Of a DNA stretch of 64,000 bases, positions 10,658 to 22,079 are shown one piece after another. The stretch spans positions 65,381,190 through 65,445,189 of the forward strand of contig NC_134097.1 of assembly GCF_000715075.1 (NCBI RefSeq), given 5' to 3'. The position numbers and the translations under genes are program-made. How positions within the stretch are numbered: position 1 is the stretch's first letter; each line of letters opens with the position of its first letter. The notes under the pieces are model-generated. The model was not told the origin of the DNA. It saw nothing but the letters and a program-made list of their open reading frames with translations, and did not search any database. The DNA comes from Nicotiana tabacum. Lineage: Eukaryota > Streptophyta > Magnoliopsida > Solanales > Solanaceae.

Positions 10658-12150
10658 ATGTCAAACTCATATAATGAACCCATACACAGTGATGACGATC
10701 TTGGAATTCACATAGAAAATGACAACATTATTACTCCAGGGGTCGATGTACCACCTATAATCCCTGCGGAAGTACCAAATGTGGAGCCAGTGGATGTTAG
10801 TTCACATATTACCTTGAATGCGGATCTAGGCGTAGACCCCGGAGCTAGTGTACACAGAGAAGTTAGATCTGCGGGCCAGAGAACACAAGGTGTAGGAGAT
10901 GTCAAGTGATATTCAAGATGCTACAAGCTCAACAGATTGCCATCGCTCAACTTCAGAGTCAGAATAAAACTCCAAGTATAGTCGAACCAGGAAACACTCA
11001 ACATACTGAGTTGATGCAAAAAAGATCAAACGAGAACGGCTCGGGGACTGACCCCACAATTATGAAGATGCTCAAGGAACTCACCAAGAGGATTGAGTCC
11101 GGGGAAAAGAAGATTGGGGATAATGATAAAATGGTGGAGACCTATAACTCCCGTATTGATCAAATATCGAGGGCAACCCCGGTCTTAAAAGGATTGGATG
11201 CTAAAAACTTCATATAAAAGTTGTTTCCCCCGAGCGCGGCTTCGATTCCCATCCCCAAGAAGTTTTGTACGCCCGATATAACTAAATACAATGGAACAAC
11301 TGATACCCATGAACATATTACCTCATATACTTGTGGGATTGAAGAAAATGACTTGAATGATGATGAGATTGAGTCGGTTTTGTTAAAAAAATTTGGAAAA
11401 ACCTTGTCTAGGGGAGCCATGATTTGGTATCATAACTTGCCCCCGAACTCTATTTATTTGTTTGCTATGTTAGCAGACACCTTCGTAAAAGCACATGTCG
11501 GGGCCATAAAGGTGACCGCAAGGAAACCAGACATTTTAAAGATAAAACAGAGGAACAACAAGATGTTAAGGGAGTTCGTGTCCAGGTTTCAGATGGATTA
11601 TCCATTTGTGACGTGGTCAGATGTGCATAGCCGTTATCAATTGAAGATCAGGGTTGAGGATGATCGGTTGGGAGCCCCCTTGGGCTCAGTTCATCGTAAT
11701 AGATTGGCAACCAAACTCCCGAGGGATACTGATAGGGAATCAAGATTAAACAAGGAATGGTATCAACCATATGTCATAATGCTCCTCGGAACGATCGGAA
11801 AAATGATGGAGGTCAAAACTCTCGGTGACTCATGAGTAAGAATGGGTTCTATAAACATACCCACCCCGCAAAGGCACCTCGATTGTCGGAGTATAATTTC
11901 AGCGTAGATGTATTGGGGATTGTGTCAGCTATTTGATGAATAAAAGACACCAGTTGGCTCAGGCCTATACAAACAGATCCTTCTTATAGGAATCCAAACT
12001 TGGTGTGTAAATATCATGACACACATGGCCATAGAACCGAGGACTGCAGGCAGCTAAGAGAGGAGGTAGCACGGTTGTTCAAGAAGGGTCACCTTTGAGA
12101 ATTTCTCAGTGATCGAGCTAAGTATCACTTCAGGGAGAGAGATGCAAGCA
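10658..12150 (+). pseudogene. gag of the outer TAT element
   Basis: The ATG at 10658 follows the usual 110-base leader. The N-terminal frame stops at 10907-10909. The next frame (10906-11217) holds a coiled-coil-like segment (QAQQIAIAQLQSQ). The capsid part (11221-11835) has KKFCTPDITKYNGTTDTHEH, IWYHNLPPNSI and ILKIKQRNNKMLREFVSRFQ, all standard for TAT and Ogre Gag. Near 12005-12047 the zinc-binding block CKYHDTHGHRTEDC is present. Stops at 11215-11217 and 11833-11835 and shifts near 11600-11660 disable it. Confidence 0.8.
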
Positions 12151-12164
12151 GAAAAAACGAGCAG

Positions 12165-12828
12165 GAAGAACCACAACGTGTAATCCACATGATCATTGGC
12201 GGTGTCAATGTCCTACAAGGGCCTGTATTCAAAAGCACCAAGGTGTCGATCACCAGAGAAAAACAAACTCAGAGCTATGTGCCCTAGGACGTCCTATCAT
12301 TCTATAACGATGAAGCATAAGGCATGTCTTAGGCGCACAATGACGCCCTAGTAATTTCTATCTTTTAAATAAAATTCAAGTTAAATGTGTTCTGGTAGAT
12401 CCATGTAGCTCAGCAAACATAATCAGATCGAGGGTCGTAGAACAGCTCAGCTTACAAGATCAGATTGTACCAACATCTTGGGTCCTAAATGGCTTCAACA
12501 TGGCGAGCGAAACAACAAAGGGGGAAATAATCCCACCAGTGAACGTAGTCGGGACCATACAAGATACAAAATTCCATGTCATCAAAGGCGACATGATATA
12601 TAATGCACTCCTCGGGAGACCATGGATACACAACATGAGGGCAGTACCTTGAACTCTTCACCGGATGATGAAGTTCCCAACAGAGAATGGTGTGAACATG
12701 GTTTATAAAGAGCAACACGGTGCAAAGGAAGTTTTTGCAGTAGATGAATTAATGTTGATACTAGAGCCTTCGACTTCCGAAAAATCGAACACCAAAGGTA
12801 AGCAGGCGGCCAAATAGCTATCACCTAT
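12165..12828 (+). pseudogene. aspartic protease region of the outer TAT element
   Basis: Read across shifts and stops, the segment gives IHMIIGGVNVLQGP, AHNDALVISIF, VLVDPCSSANIIRSRV, then MIYNALLGRPWIHNMRAVP. The active site keeps the Asp but has Cys where DPGSS has Gly. The LGRPWIH block closes the domain. The frame continues in phase across the insertion at 12829-14241 when the insertion and one copy of the direct repeat are removed, which fixes the insertion site inside the protease-RT linker. Confidence 0.75.
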
Positions 12829-14241
12829 TGATGACGTCCAAATCCACTACTAAAAAGTAAATGGACACGGTCGCATGAAATATAATTTACCCAACTATGA
12901 GTCGGGGTCGAATCCCACAGATAACAATATGTAGGCGATTAGGAATGTAAGAGAATTATCACTTATCGCACAATGGAAAACACTTAGAATTGGTTTAGAA
13001 AATGTTTTATATCTAAATGCGGAAATGTAAACTAACCTAGAAATCAAGTAAAATGATCAATGACTACAAATATGTATGTATCGGGAATTACACTCAAGTA
13101 ACGATTCAATGTATTTCACGATTTTACAAATAGGAGCGAGTTTATGTTAATTAGCCACGGATAATAATTCTTAATTATCCTCTTACGAAGACTAACAAGA
13201 CTTCCTAATTGAATTATTCCTAAAACAATTAAGAGATTAAGCACACCCGGAATGGCTACAAGTAGTTCAATCCTATCCCCAGGTAGAATCTATAAAATGA
13301 GGGTTAAAACCACAAGTTTTGTTAATAATCTTTCCCAACCCCAAATTATCTTTTCCAAAATTAATTCGGAGTTAATGGGCGAGTCCTAGGGTTAGATAAT
13401 CCCTTTAGAAACATTAAATAACAAGAATAACTAAAGTAACAATAATTCACTTCATAAAAGAATAAAAATCATTCAATACATAAGCACAACAAGGTATTTA
13501 ATCCACACGTTAAACATGAATATTTCCATAAACAAGATTCAAGTGTTGAATAAAATACTACACACTTAGATATACAATATAAAGCAAGGAAATGAAGAAA
13601 GCAACATAAATGGGTAAGAAAATCTCAACCAAAAACATTAAATCTTCAAGACCAAAGTGTGTGTGCAAAGCCCTAGCTTCCAACCTTGTTCTCTCAAGCC
13701 CTAAGAACTGAAAATATGACAAAGATCTGCCAAAGATGTCTTACAAATGAGCCTAATCGGGTATTAAATGGTTTGAGGCCAAAAATGTGAAATTTCGGAA
13801 TTGCCCAGGTCTGAAGCTTGATTTTAAAATTTGCGAACATAGGTTCGCAATTGCGAAGTATGGCTATACTGTGCACTTTCGCATTTGCGAAGAGGACTTC
13901 GCATTTGCGAAGTTTGACTCCCCTGGTTGACTTCGCATTTGCGAAGAGGACTTTTTCGCATTTGCGATTACTACCTAGATCATATTCCTTCGCATTTCCC
14001 ATACTTTCCTCGCAATTCCCAGGCTTATGTCGCAATTGCGACCATTGAGGGCATTGCCCAAATTTTCCTCTTTTTAGCTTCTTTTTGACTTGTTTCACTT
14101 GGTTTCTTCAACATCACTTCTAAATCACATAGAACCTGTAATATAGAAGTAAATGGCATTAAACATATGATTTTATCACATCAATAATAGCAAAAATATA
14201 AGCTTAAAGACCAGATAAGTTGGTAAAATACCAACGTATCA
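12829..14241. mobile_element. 1.4 kb noncoding insertion, probably a solo LTR
   Basis: The insertion starts TGATGACGTCC and ends ACGTATCA, so it has TG...CA ends with the longer echo TGAT...ATCA. It is flanked by CCTAT on both sides (12824-12828 and 14242-14246). The identity extends to a ten-base direct repeat TATCACCTAT if the last five bases of the element are counted as host. No long frame with domain content occurs. Near one end is a hairpin with arms GTTGGTA and TACCAAC around AAA. Inside, at 13838-14052, is a cluster of TTCGCA-TGCGAA palindromes. A solo LTR fits best; a MULE-like element with a 10-base duplication is the alternative. Confidence 0.6.
13838..14052. repeat. palindromic CpG motif cluster (TTCGCAWWTGCGAA type)
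   Basis: It contains TTCGCAATTGCGAA at 13844-13857 and TTCGCATTTGCGAA at 13878-13891, 13898-13911 and 13932-13945. A shortened copy lies at 13955-13967 and the variant palindrome GTCGCAATTGCGAC at 14039-14052. On the minus strand the cluster is followed by CAGACCTGGGCAA at 13802-13814, a block shared with the cluster at 46412-46735. Confidence 0.85.
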
Positions 14242-14246
14242 CCTAT

Positions 14247-15423
14247 CCTTGTCTCGATCGAGTTGGAGGAACAGGTAATCGAAGAAGAAGAAGAAGAAGA
14301 GGATTTCATTACTCCTCAAACCTTCGTTGTTCCTGAAGAATCAGACGCAACCAAATCATCAGTCGAGGAACTGGAGTAGGTCATACTGATCGAATACATG
14401 CCCGGGAGAAAGGTATACCTAGGAATGAGATTAACCTCCGAACTCAGGGAAAAACACATTCTATTTCTTATTGATAATATGGATTCCTTTGCTTGGTCCC
14501 ATTTAGATATGAAAGGGATTCCACTAAAAATTATAATGCACCGGCTAAGCCTCGACCATAGGTTCAAACTGGTAAAGCAAAAGAAGAGGCCCTAGTCCGA
14601 GGTGAAGCATGCATTCATATAGGACGAGGTAACCAAACTTCTTAAAATAGGGTCTATTCGGGATGTGAAATACCCCGAATGGTTAGCCAACATAGTTGTA
14701 GTTCCTAAAAAAGGAAACAAACTTAGAGCGTGTGTAGATTACAAGGATTTAAACAAAGCATGCCCAAAATACTCTTTCCTGTTCCCTAACAACGATCATA
14801 TGATCGATGCCACGGCTGGCCACGAGATCCTAACTTTTCTAGACGCCTACTCAGGGTACAATCAGATTCAGATGAACCCCGAGGACCAGTAAAAGACCTC
14901 ATTTATCACTAAGTTTGGAGTGTACTATTACAATGTAATGCCTTTCGGGCTAAAAAGTACTGGAGCTACATACCAAAGCTTAGTTAACAAGATGTTCGAG
15001 GAACAGATAGGTAAAACGATAGAAGTTTACATTGACGATATGTTGGTTGAGTCCCTGCGCGTAGAGGACCATTTATATCATTTGCATGAAACATTCAAAA
15101 TCTTGAGGAAGTACAACATGAAGCTTAACCCAGAAAAATGTGCCTTCGGGGTTGGCTCGGGTAAGTTCCTCGGCTTCATGGTATAAAATCGGGGTATCAA
15201 AATCAAACCCGACAAGATCAAGGCCATCGAGGATATCATGATCGTGGATAGTGTGAAGGCCGTGCAAAGGTTAACAGGACAAAGAGCCACCTTGGGTCGA
15301 TTAATTTCGAGGTCATCAGATCGAAGTCATAGGTTATTTTCCTTGTTCAAAAAAGAAAAAAAAATTCTCATGGACCCCGGAATGCAAGCAAGCCTTCAAA
15401 GAATTGAAGCGTGTCTGAGATAG
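14247..15423 (+). pseudogene. reverse transcriptase of the outer TAT element
   Basis: After an acidic linker encoded by a GAA/GAG run come GRKVYLGMRL, FAWSHLDMKGIP, DVKYPEWLANIVVVPKKGNK, ACVDYKDLNKACP, FLDAYSGYNQIQM and MPFGLKSTGATYQ. Then come the catalytic YIDDML (YIDD at 15028-15039), LNPEKCAFGVGSGKFLGFMV and the RLTGQRATLGRLISRSSDR thumb. Stops at 14593-14595, 14890-14892 and 15184-15186 interrupt it. The catalytic Asp pair is intact. Polymerisation of element cDNA is the family role. Confidence 0.85.
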
Positions 15424-16190
15424 CGGTAAGTGGGGTACTAGTTCAAGAAGAGCAAGGTATGCAATTCCCTGTTCACTATGTAAGCCGAACTCTATGAGAT
15501 GTTGAAACTAGATACCCTCTCTTAGAAAAACTACCACATGCATTGATAAGTGCATATACGAAGCTAAAGCCATATTTTCAGTGTCATCCCATATGTGTGT
15601 TTACCACTTACCCTCTCTGAAATGTTTTGCATAAGCCTGAACTATCGGGCCGTATGGGCAAGTGGGTCGTCAAGCTTAGCAGGTACGATATCGAACATCA
15701 ACCCCGAATGGCCATCAAGTCTCAAATCCTAGGTGACTTTGTGGCTGATTTTACACCGACCCTCGTACCCGAAGTGGAGAAAGAACTCCTACTAATATTG
15801 GGTACATCATCGGAGGTATAGACCCTTTTTACGAACGGTGCCTCGAATGTGAAGGATTCCGGGCTTGGCATTGTCTTGAAGCCAGCTACAGGTAGTACCA
15901 TTATAGAATCTATAAAAACTTCTAGGTTGACTAATAATGTGGCCGAGTATGAGGCCATGATTGCAGGTCTCGAGCTAGCTAAGAGCTTGGGGACAGAAGT
16001 CATTGAAGCCAAGTGCGACCCACTGTTGGTGGTTAATCAAGTAAACAAAAGCTTTGAAGTTTGAGAGGATAGGATGCAACAGTACTTGGATAAGCTACAC
16101 GTAACTTTGCACTACTTCAAGGAGTGGACTCTGGATCATGTACCTCGAGAATAAAATTGCATGGCGGATGCACTTGCTAATTATTGAAGA
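15424..16190 (+). pseudogene. dual RNase H region of the outer TAT element
   Basis: The gypsy RNase H remnant reads YPLLEKLPHALISAYTKLKP and GRMGKWVVKLSRYDIEHQPR. The second, archaeal-type RNase H follows: its first catalytic Asp, normally in TDGAS, reads TNGAS (Asn codon 15834-15836), just after a TAG at 15819-15821. NNVAEYEAMIAGLELA and AKCDPLLVVNQV keep the next acidic residues, and MADALAN ends the domain. Two RNase H modules in tandem are the defining trait of TAT elements. Confidence 0.8.
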
Positions 16191-17472
16191 AGATGATATC
16201 GTCCCGAAAATTGTCGTCCAGTTATCGAGGTCTGTACTTGAAGAGGGTCATGCTGAAATAAATTCAACAAGTTTGACATGGTATTGAAGGAATAAGTATA
16301 TCGATTATTTGAAAAATGGATAACTCCCATCGGACCACAAAGAATTGAGGGCCCTACAGTAGAACGTTCAATGGGACATTAGCGATATGTTTAGGGTCGG
16401 GGGACACTGATGTTCTATGAGAAATCCACGAAGGTACTTGTTGGAATCACTCCGACGCTGAGTCCTTGATTCACAAAATTATTAGAGCAGGGTATTACTA
16501 GGACAACATGGAAAAATATACCAAGGAGTTTGTAAAAAAGTGTGATAAGTGCCAACGGTTTGCATAGATGATCCATCAGCCCGGAGAACAACTCCACTCG
16601 GTGTTATCCTCATGGCCTTTCATGAAATGGGGAATGGAAATAGTCGTCCCTCTACCAACGGCCCAAGGTAAAGTTAAATATTTTTTGTTTATGACTGATT
16701 ATTTTTCTAAATGGGTAGAAGCACAGACCTTCGAGAAGGTCGAAGAAAATGATGTTATTGACTTTATCTGCTACCACATAATATGTCGGTTCGGGATGCC
16801 TACAGAGATTGTATGTGACAATGGAAAACAATTTGTCAGAAGCAAGGTGGCGGAGTTCCTCAAAGCACATAAAATAAAGAGGATCTTATCAACACCGTAC
16901 CACCCAATTGGGAATGGACTGTCTGAGTCAACAAACAAAACTATCATTCAAAACCTAAAGAAAAGGTTGGACGATGCAATGGGAAAATGGAGAGAAGTTC
17001 TACCCGAGGTCCTTTGGGCATATCAAACAACATCGAAGTCTAGCACAGGGGATACTCCGTTCTCTTTAATATATGGCTCTGAGGCCCTTATCCCTGTCTA
17101 GGTCGGAGAAACAAGTGCCAGGTTTTGACATGCATCGGAGGAGTCAAATCATGAGGCCATGAATACTAGCCTCAAGCTATTAGATGAAAAATGAGAGGCA
17201 ACACTTGTTTCGATGACTGCGCAGAAGTAAAGAATCGAGAGATACTACAATAGAAGGACCAACCTTCGTCACTTTGGAATCGGGGACTTAGTTCTACGAA
17301 AAATCACCCTCAATACTCAAGACCCAAATGAAGGGAAACTAGGCCCAAATTGGGAAGGATCGTACCGAATCATCGGAGTTGTCGGTAAAGGAACTTACAA
17401 GGTTAGCACGATGGAAGATGAACAACTGCCAAACAATTTGAACGCATCACTACTCAAACGATACTATTGTTA
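16191..17472 (+). pseudogene. integrase of the outer TAT element, first catalytic Asp changed to Glu
   Basis: The zinc-binding part reads EIHEGTCWNH followed by VKKCDKCQRFA (about 16425-16565). The core follows, with WGMEIVVPLP where the family has WGMDIVGPLP; the Glu codon is at 16637-16639. The second Asp is kept in IVCDNGKQF and the Glu in NGLSESTNK. The C-terminal GKLGPNWEGSYRIIGVVGKG block and the terminal LKRYYC end at 17472. Stops flank the 16568-17101 frame on both sides. The element could not integrate with this protein. Confidence 0.8.
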
Positions 17473-18964
17473 AGGTATGACTTTCTCCTTTTGTCCATTT
17501 GAATTTAAAACTAATCCATTGCAGGTGATCGGTGGAAGATATCAAAGAAACCTTTCTACACGAAGGCCTTAATTTTTAAAGCACGCGTTGCACTCTTTTT
17601 CCCATAGATCGGATTTTGTCCCAAATGGGTTTTACCGGCAAGATTTTTAACGAGGCAACAACTATGTGGTACCTAAGGAGAACTCAACAGTATCCAAGGC
17701 TTCTTTTCAATCAACCTAAAATACCGGGGGGCATCACCCTATGAGGATATATTTTCGAGGAAAATACTTCACGCTAAAGAAGGCCTCGATAGGAGAATTT
17801 TGTAATGGGCCAAATGGTCGGACGAACTGTGTCCATATAGAATAGTCGAGCCCGATGGCAAAACATGTACGCATGTATCAATTATTCAAAGAAGCATTCT
17901 TCTATATCAAAACACTTTGTGTCTCAAATTAGTCTTCTATTATACGAGCTTTACACTTATAACAAGGGCCAGAACGCAAATACACCCCAAATACTCGGGG
18001 ACTGTCATTAACAGTCGACACATTCGAGTTATCAAGAACTCGAATTCATAAGACCTCAAAGAGGCATCCCCTCGATATAAAGTCCAACGCCACCATAGTC
18101 AGGGACTAACCTTTCGAACAAGTTTAAAAGGTTATCAAGAAACAAGTCTAAAAGACATACCCAAAGGCTACGGCTATATTAAAACTACAGTCATATAAAA
18201 GGGCTACGGCCGAAATAATACGGCTCAGAGACGTCTAACTTCCGCGATAAAATAAAGGCCTTGGAACACTTTGAAAAAATCGGTTAAATTAGGCTACCCT
18301 CGACAAAAGCAAATGATGAAGGGCTTCAATAAAATCAGCCCTCGAACAATTTAAAGGCTTCGACACATCAGCATTTGAAAAAACCTCAAGAGGTATTCAA
18401 TTATGTTTACACAAACAAATTACAAATAAGGTTCCAATCTGTCGCACCTTTGAAAACCCCAACGGCTATAAAAAAACACATGCTAAGGCTTAGAAAAAAT
18501 TTCACTAAGTATTTTAGCCAAAAAGATGGAAAAATATAGCCGCTTTAGAGACCAAATTGGCCAACCTATAAGAGCCTAAGGGCCAAAAAATATAGGGTTC
18601 GAGACCTTGCTCTCACTCAACCCGGACTCAAGAGTTCTATCATCCCGAGCTTGCGTCAAATCAACTTAAGCTTAGCTTGACGATTAACAAAAACCTTAAG
18701 AGGTATTCTATTATAAAGATCGCCCAATGATCAATAAAAAATCTAAGGGTTTATTATATTCTGAGTCCAAATCAATATTTGGACTGATCATTAGAATTAT
18801 AGCATCAATTGTTTTCACAAATGAAGATAAAACGGAATTCAATGCAAATCGAAGATGAAGCAACGAGATTCTTTGTATTTATAAGAGATGTTTACAAAAG
18901 ATATTTACAAAACCCACGAGGGGCCCTTGCAAAAAAACACAAAAACAAAATAAAGGAACCTAAT
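17473..18964. other. 3' noncoding region of the outer TAT element
   Basis: No coding frame with recognisable content is present. The stretch sits between the end of integrase and the tail of the antisense gene, the same place as 27667-28742 in the inner TAT element, so it is part of the element and not an extra insertion. Confidence 0.55.
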
Positions 18965-20008
18965 CTACTTCAGTGCCACATCTTCGAGAACTACATCCTT
19001 GGGAGCTGCATCTTCGGGAGCCGCATCTTTGGGAACCTCCTCCTCGGGGAACTCATCTCTATCTTCTCCGCACTCGGAGCCACTAGCAGAATCCTCGTCA
19101 TCAAAGAAAAAAGCGACAACCTCTTCCTCCAAAGTCTTTTCTTTTTCAATGTCAGCTGAGAGGTCGAAGCCACGAGCGTGCACCTCCTCGAGAGTTTCTC
19201 TCCGGGACTGTCGTCTGGCATGGTCGAGAGCACATGATAACATAACTTCGTCCGCAGCAGAGATCTCCTTTGCCTGAGTGTTTGTGGCTTCAGCGTCAGC
19301 TTGGTACGAAAACACAAATGCCTCTGCATCAGATTTGGCATTTGCAAGCTCAACAACAAATTTAGCTTTGAGCTCCTCAATTTTGCGGCTTCGGGCAAGC
19401 CTTTCCTCCTTTACACTTTGAAGCTAGTGTTTGATTGAAGTCAGCTGCTCCCGAAGTGTATCTTTGTCCGAGGCAAGACGGTCCATGTGTTGTTTCCACC
19501 CTAGGGTCTCAGCCTCTTTCATCTTGAGCTCCTCTTGAACTACTCCACCAGCTCGCCCTTCTGTTGGACCTGGAAATTTGAAATGTTAGTCGCCAAATCA
19601 AGTAAATGCATAACAGACCCACAAAGGCTAATTTACCTTTTCAATAAGCTCGGTCTGTTCTTGACGAGCCTTCGCCAACTCGGCTCGGAGATCGCTGATC
19701 TTCCCTCTTTTTTGAAGTAGGGGATCTTAAGGTTGTCCCTCTCTTCCACGAGCTTCTTAAGTTCGGCTTCGCATCGGGCAAGCTTATCCAAAGATTTGTC
19801 AAATGCTTATCGGTGAAGCGATACGACCTTCTCACAAAGAAAATGAGTTAGGCTTAGACAAGTGAAAATTAAATACGAAGCATAGTGATGAAGATAAAGC
19901 TTACTTGCTTGAGAAGCTTTTCTGCCTCATCAAAAATAAACGAGGCGTCAGGATCGTGGCCATCTCCAAGCCCCGCAAGGCACTCCCGAAAATATCACTC
20001 CCTGCATG
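18965..20008 (-). pseudogene. antisense gene of the outer TAT element, 3' part
   Basis: The minus strand encodes a charged, probably coiled-coil tail. It is rich in Leu, Glu, Arg and Ala and ends in an acidic segment with repeated PKDAAPEDAAP-like words (stop at 18965-18967). The frames are 19835-19641 and 19315-18965 with a break between them near 19570-19640, which could be an intron or a frameshift. The 5' part lies at 40852-42378 on the far side of the Ogre-type insertion. A gene in the same place and orientation occurs in the inner TAT element (28743-31367). Its function is unknown to me. Confidence 0.65.
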
Positions 20009-20013
20009 AGTTG
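20009..20013. other. target-site duplication AGTTG, left copy
   Basis: AGTTG directly precedes the LTR end TGTCACACC and recurs at 40847-40851 directly after the opposite LTR end TTGTTCACA. It is a perfect five-base duplication that proves 20014-40846 is one insertion. Confidence 0.95.
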
Positions 20014-20115
20014 TGTCACACCTCCTTTTTCCCGAGGGATAGAGAAAGAAAGGGGTTTTTCCAATTTAAGTGACAAAAATTGAAATGGGATTATTTTCTT
20101 TATCTGAGAGTCGTC

Positions 20116-20144
20116 ACTTGGGATAATTATATGATGTCCCAAGT
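20116..20144. promoter_or_regulatory. conserved hairpin near the LTR 3' end
   Basis: The arms ACTTGGGA and TCCCAAGT enclose a 13-base AT-rich loop. The same eight-base arms are kept in the partner LTR at 38855-38862 and 38876-38883 although the loop has changed. It lies about 100 bases inside the LTR end that adjoins the primer site, so it would be in the U5 part of the transcript. Confidence 0.6.
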
Positions 20145-20409
20145 CACCGATTTATTTTAAATCCCAAATCGAGGAAATTTGACTCTGTTTTAAAGTCCAC
20201 GAAATCAGAAGACCGGGCAAGAAATTCTGTTAACTCGGGAGAAGGTGTTAGGCACTCCCGAGTTCCATGATTTTAGCACGGTCGCTTTACAATTATATAC
20301 CTGGCTTAATTAACGGATTATTACGTGTTTTAGATCCTATGTGCGTTTTACCTTTTACCAGTTTTAATTACTTGATTATTCGTTATTACGGAACTATCTT
20401 GAAATGAGT

Positions 20410-20570
20410 CACGCGTACGTGTACTCATTTATTTAGTGCGCTAAAAATCATGTCACGCATACGTGCACATAATTAATAATACTTATATAATATTAAAGTT
20501 ATTTGGCAAAAGTCGCGCGAACGCGTACCTTGAATTATTTTTGAAATCATAATTATGTCACGCGAACGTG
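20410..20570. repeat. CACGCGWACGTG motif cluster in the Ogre-like LTR
   Basis: The motif occurs as CACGCGTACGTG (20410-20421), CACGCATACGTG (20454-20465), TCGCGCGAACGCGT (20513-20526) and CACGCGAACGTG (20559-20570), spaced about 45 to 60 bases apart. The partner LTR has the same four sites at 39149-39310 with CpG-type transitions. Confidence 0.8.
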
Positions 20571-21463
20571 TCCTTAATCACGATGACTTGATTAAGAGCG
20601 CGCCTAAAAGCACACTATCATTTTTTGAATATGTACGGCATTTTTCAGTATAAAAGAAATTTGCCAGCTTATTCATCATGGGCCTCGTATTGTAATTTTG
20701 GCCTATTTAAATAAACGACTGGTATGTATACTCAAATGAATATCTAAAACTATTTGCAGGATTCAAACACTGACCCGTTAATATGAACGAATCTTAATTA
20801 TTTAATTCTTAAAAAAGAAAATCAATTAAAATAAAATCGTGTTCAACTAATCTACTTGGCAAATAACTAGAAACATACAAAGGAATCTCAAGCCATAACA
20901 ATTGTAAACGGTAATAAACAGAATGGCATAGCAAATCACTCATGAATTCCCATTTCTTGCGTATAAACCAAGAACAATCTTCAGCAATTTGAACAAAATT
21001 CCTTTGGGTAAAATAATCAAGCGTGCATTTGAACTCTTAAACTAACAATTGTCAACTCAGCAAATAACTAACAAGATCTTATGGGCATGTACGTTAACAA
21101 AATTTGAAGAAAGAAAAGTAAAAGATAAGAATGAACAAACTTTGTTCAGTATTGAGAAGGCAAACTTGTACAACGGAGTATCCTTCTGCTATCCAAAGCG
21201 AAACTTCATCAACAGAACCCGGATCGGAAACATCGTCGTAAAACTTGAACGGCAACCTCGCCTTTTTAACAGAACCGAAAACAACTCGAATCACCTTGAC
21301 TAAACCTTATGGGGAGGAGGACTGGGTGATTTATGGAGCTGGACAAATGTTTTTAATAGCTGAAAACAGTGGTGAAAAAGGAATGAAGGAAATGGTTAAA
21401 GAAGGAGCATAATGGTATGGAAAATGGCTGTTTAGTGCTGATTCTCGTTTTCAGATTCCCTTC

Positions 21464-22010
21464 TGTATTGGGAAAAATTGAGTTTACATATTACAGTGAT
21501 TGGAAGATGATGTGTCATGGCACGTAGACAAGTCAAAGAGTTATGATTGGCAAAGAGGCACGAGTTGCAACAGATACGAGCATAGACCTAAGAGGAGGTA
21601 CGAGCGGATACTCAAAAGATTCAACGCTCGTACCTATTTAAGGCCAGGAATTAAGAAGAATGAATCTGACAGCATAAGAGAGTACAGATACAGTATCTAA
21701 TGAGCATTAATTACTAATACATCAGAGAATCTTTATTAAAATACATTGATTATGTAACGTAACATTTAATGTCTTTAATTGTCTATAATGACCTTATTAT
21801 GACAAAGGCAAAATGTATATTTTCAAGATATTTGTAAAAGGGAAAGAATGGATCAATTGTAGACGCACGAAATACAATCTGAATACATTGGTTTTACTTT
21901 GAATCTTATTGTTGGCAAAAATCACTTTCCTTTATTTATTCTTTGATTATCAGTAACCCGAGTTCTTCTAAATTAAGGTTTTAACCGAAATTCCACTTTT
22001 TAGTTAAACA
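21464..22010 (+). repeat. 5' LTR of the inner TAT element
   Basis: It starts TGTATTGGG and ends TTAGTTAAACA. The TATA region near 21833-21840 reads TGTAAAAG, whereas the partner LTR has TATAAAAG at 32102-32109, so the promoter of this copy may be weakened. Confidence 0.92.
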
Positions 22011-22011
22011 A

Positions 22012-22029
22012 ATTGGTTCCGTTACCGGG
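22012..22029 (+). other. primer binding site, Asp tRNA type
   Basis: Just after the LTR the sequence reads TTGGTTCCGTTACCGGGA. It differs at a few positions from TGGCGCCGTTGCCGGGGA, the complement of the plant Asp tRNA 3' end used by many Athila and TAT elements. Confidence 0.65.
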
Positions 22030-22079
22030 AATCTGATAATCTAATCTTTTTTAGTTTAACTTTCCTTGTTGCATCAACC

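Larger units (their letters stand above)
20014..21463 (-). repeat. 3' LTR of the Ogre-like element, distal part
   Basis: It matches 38754-40240 of the partner LTR nearly base for base, starting TGTCACACCTCCTTTTTCCC. It is interrupted at 21463 by the inner TAT element, with CCTTC duplicated, and resumes at 32284. Confidence 0.92.

Noticed and set aside
12829..14241. The insertion as a Helitron because of its terminal hairpin.
   Set aside because: It lacks TC and CTRR ends, and it duplicated its target, which Helitrons do not.
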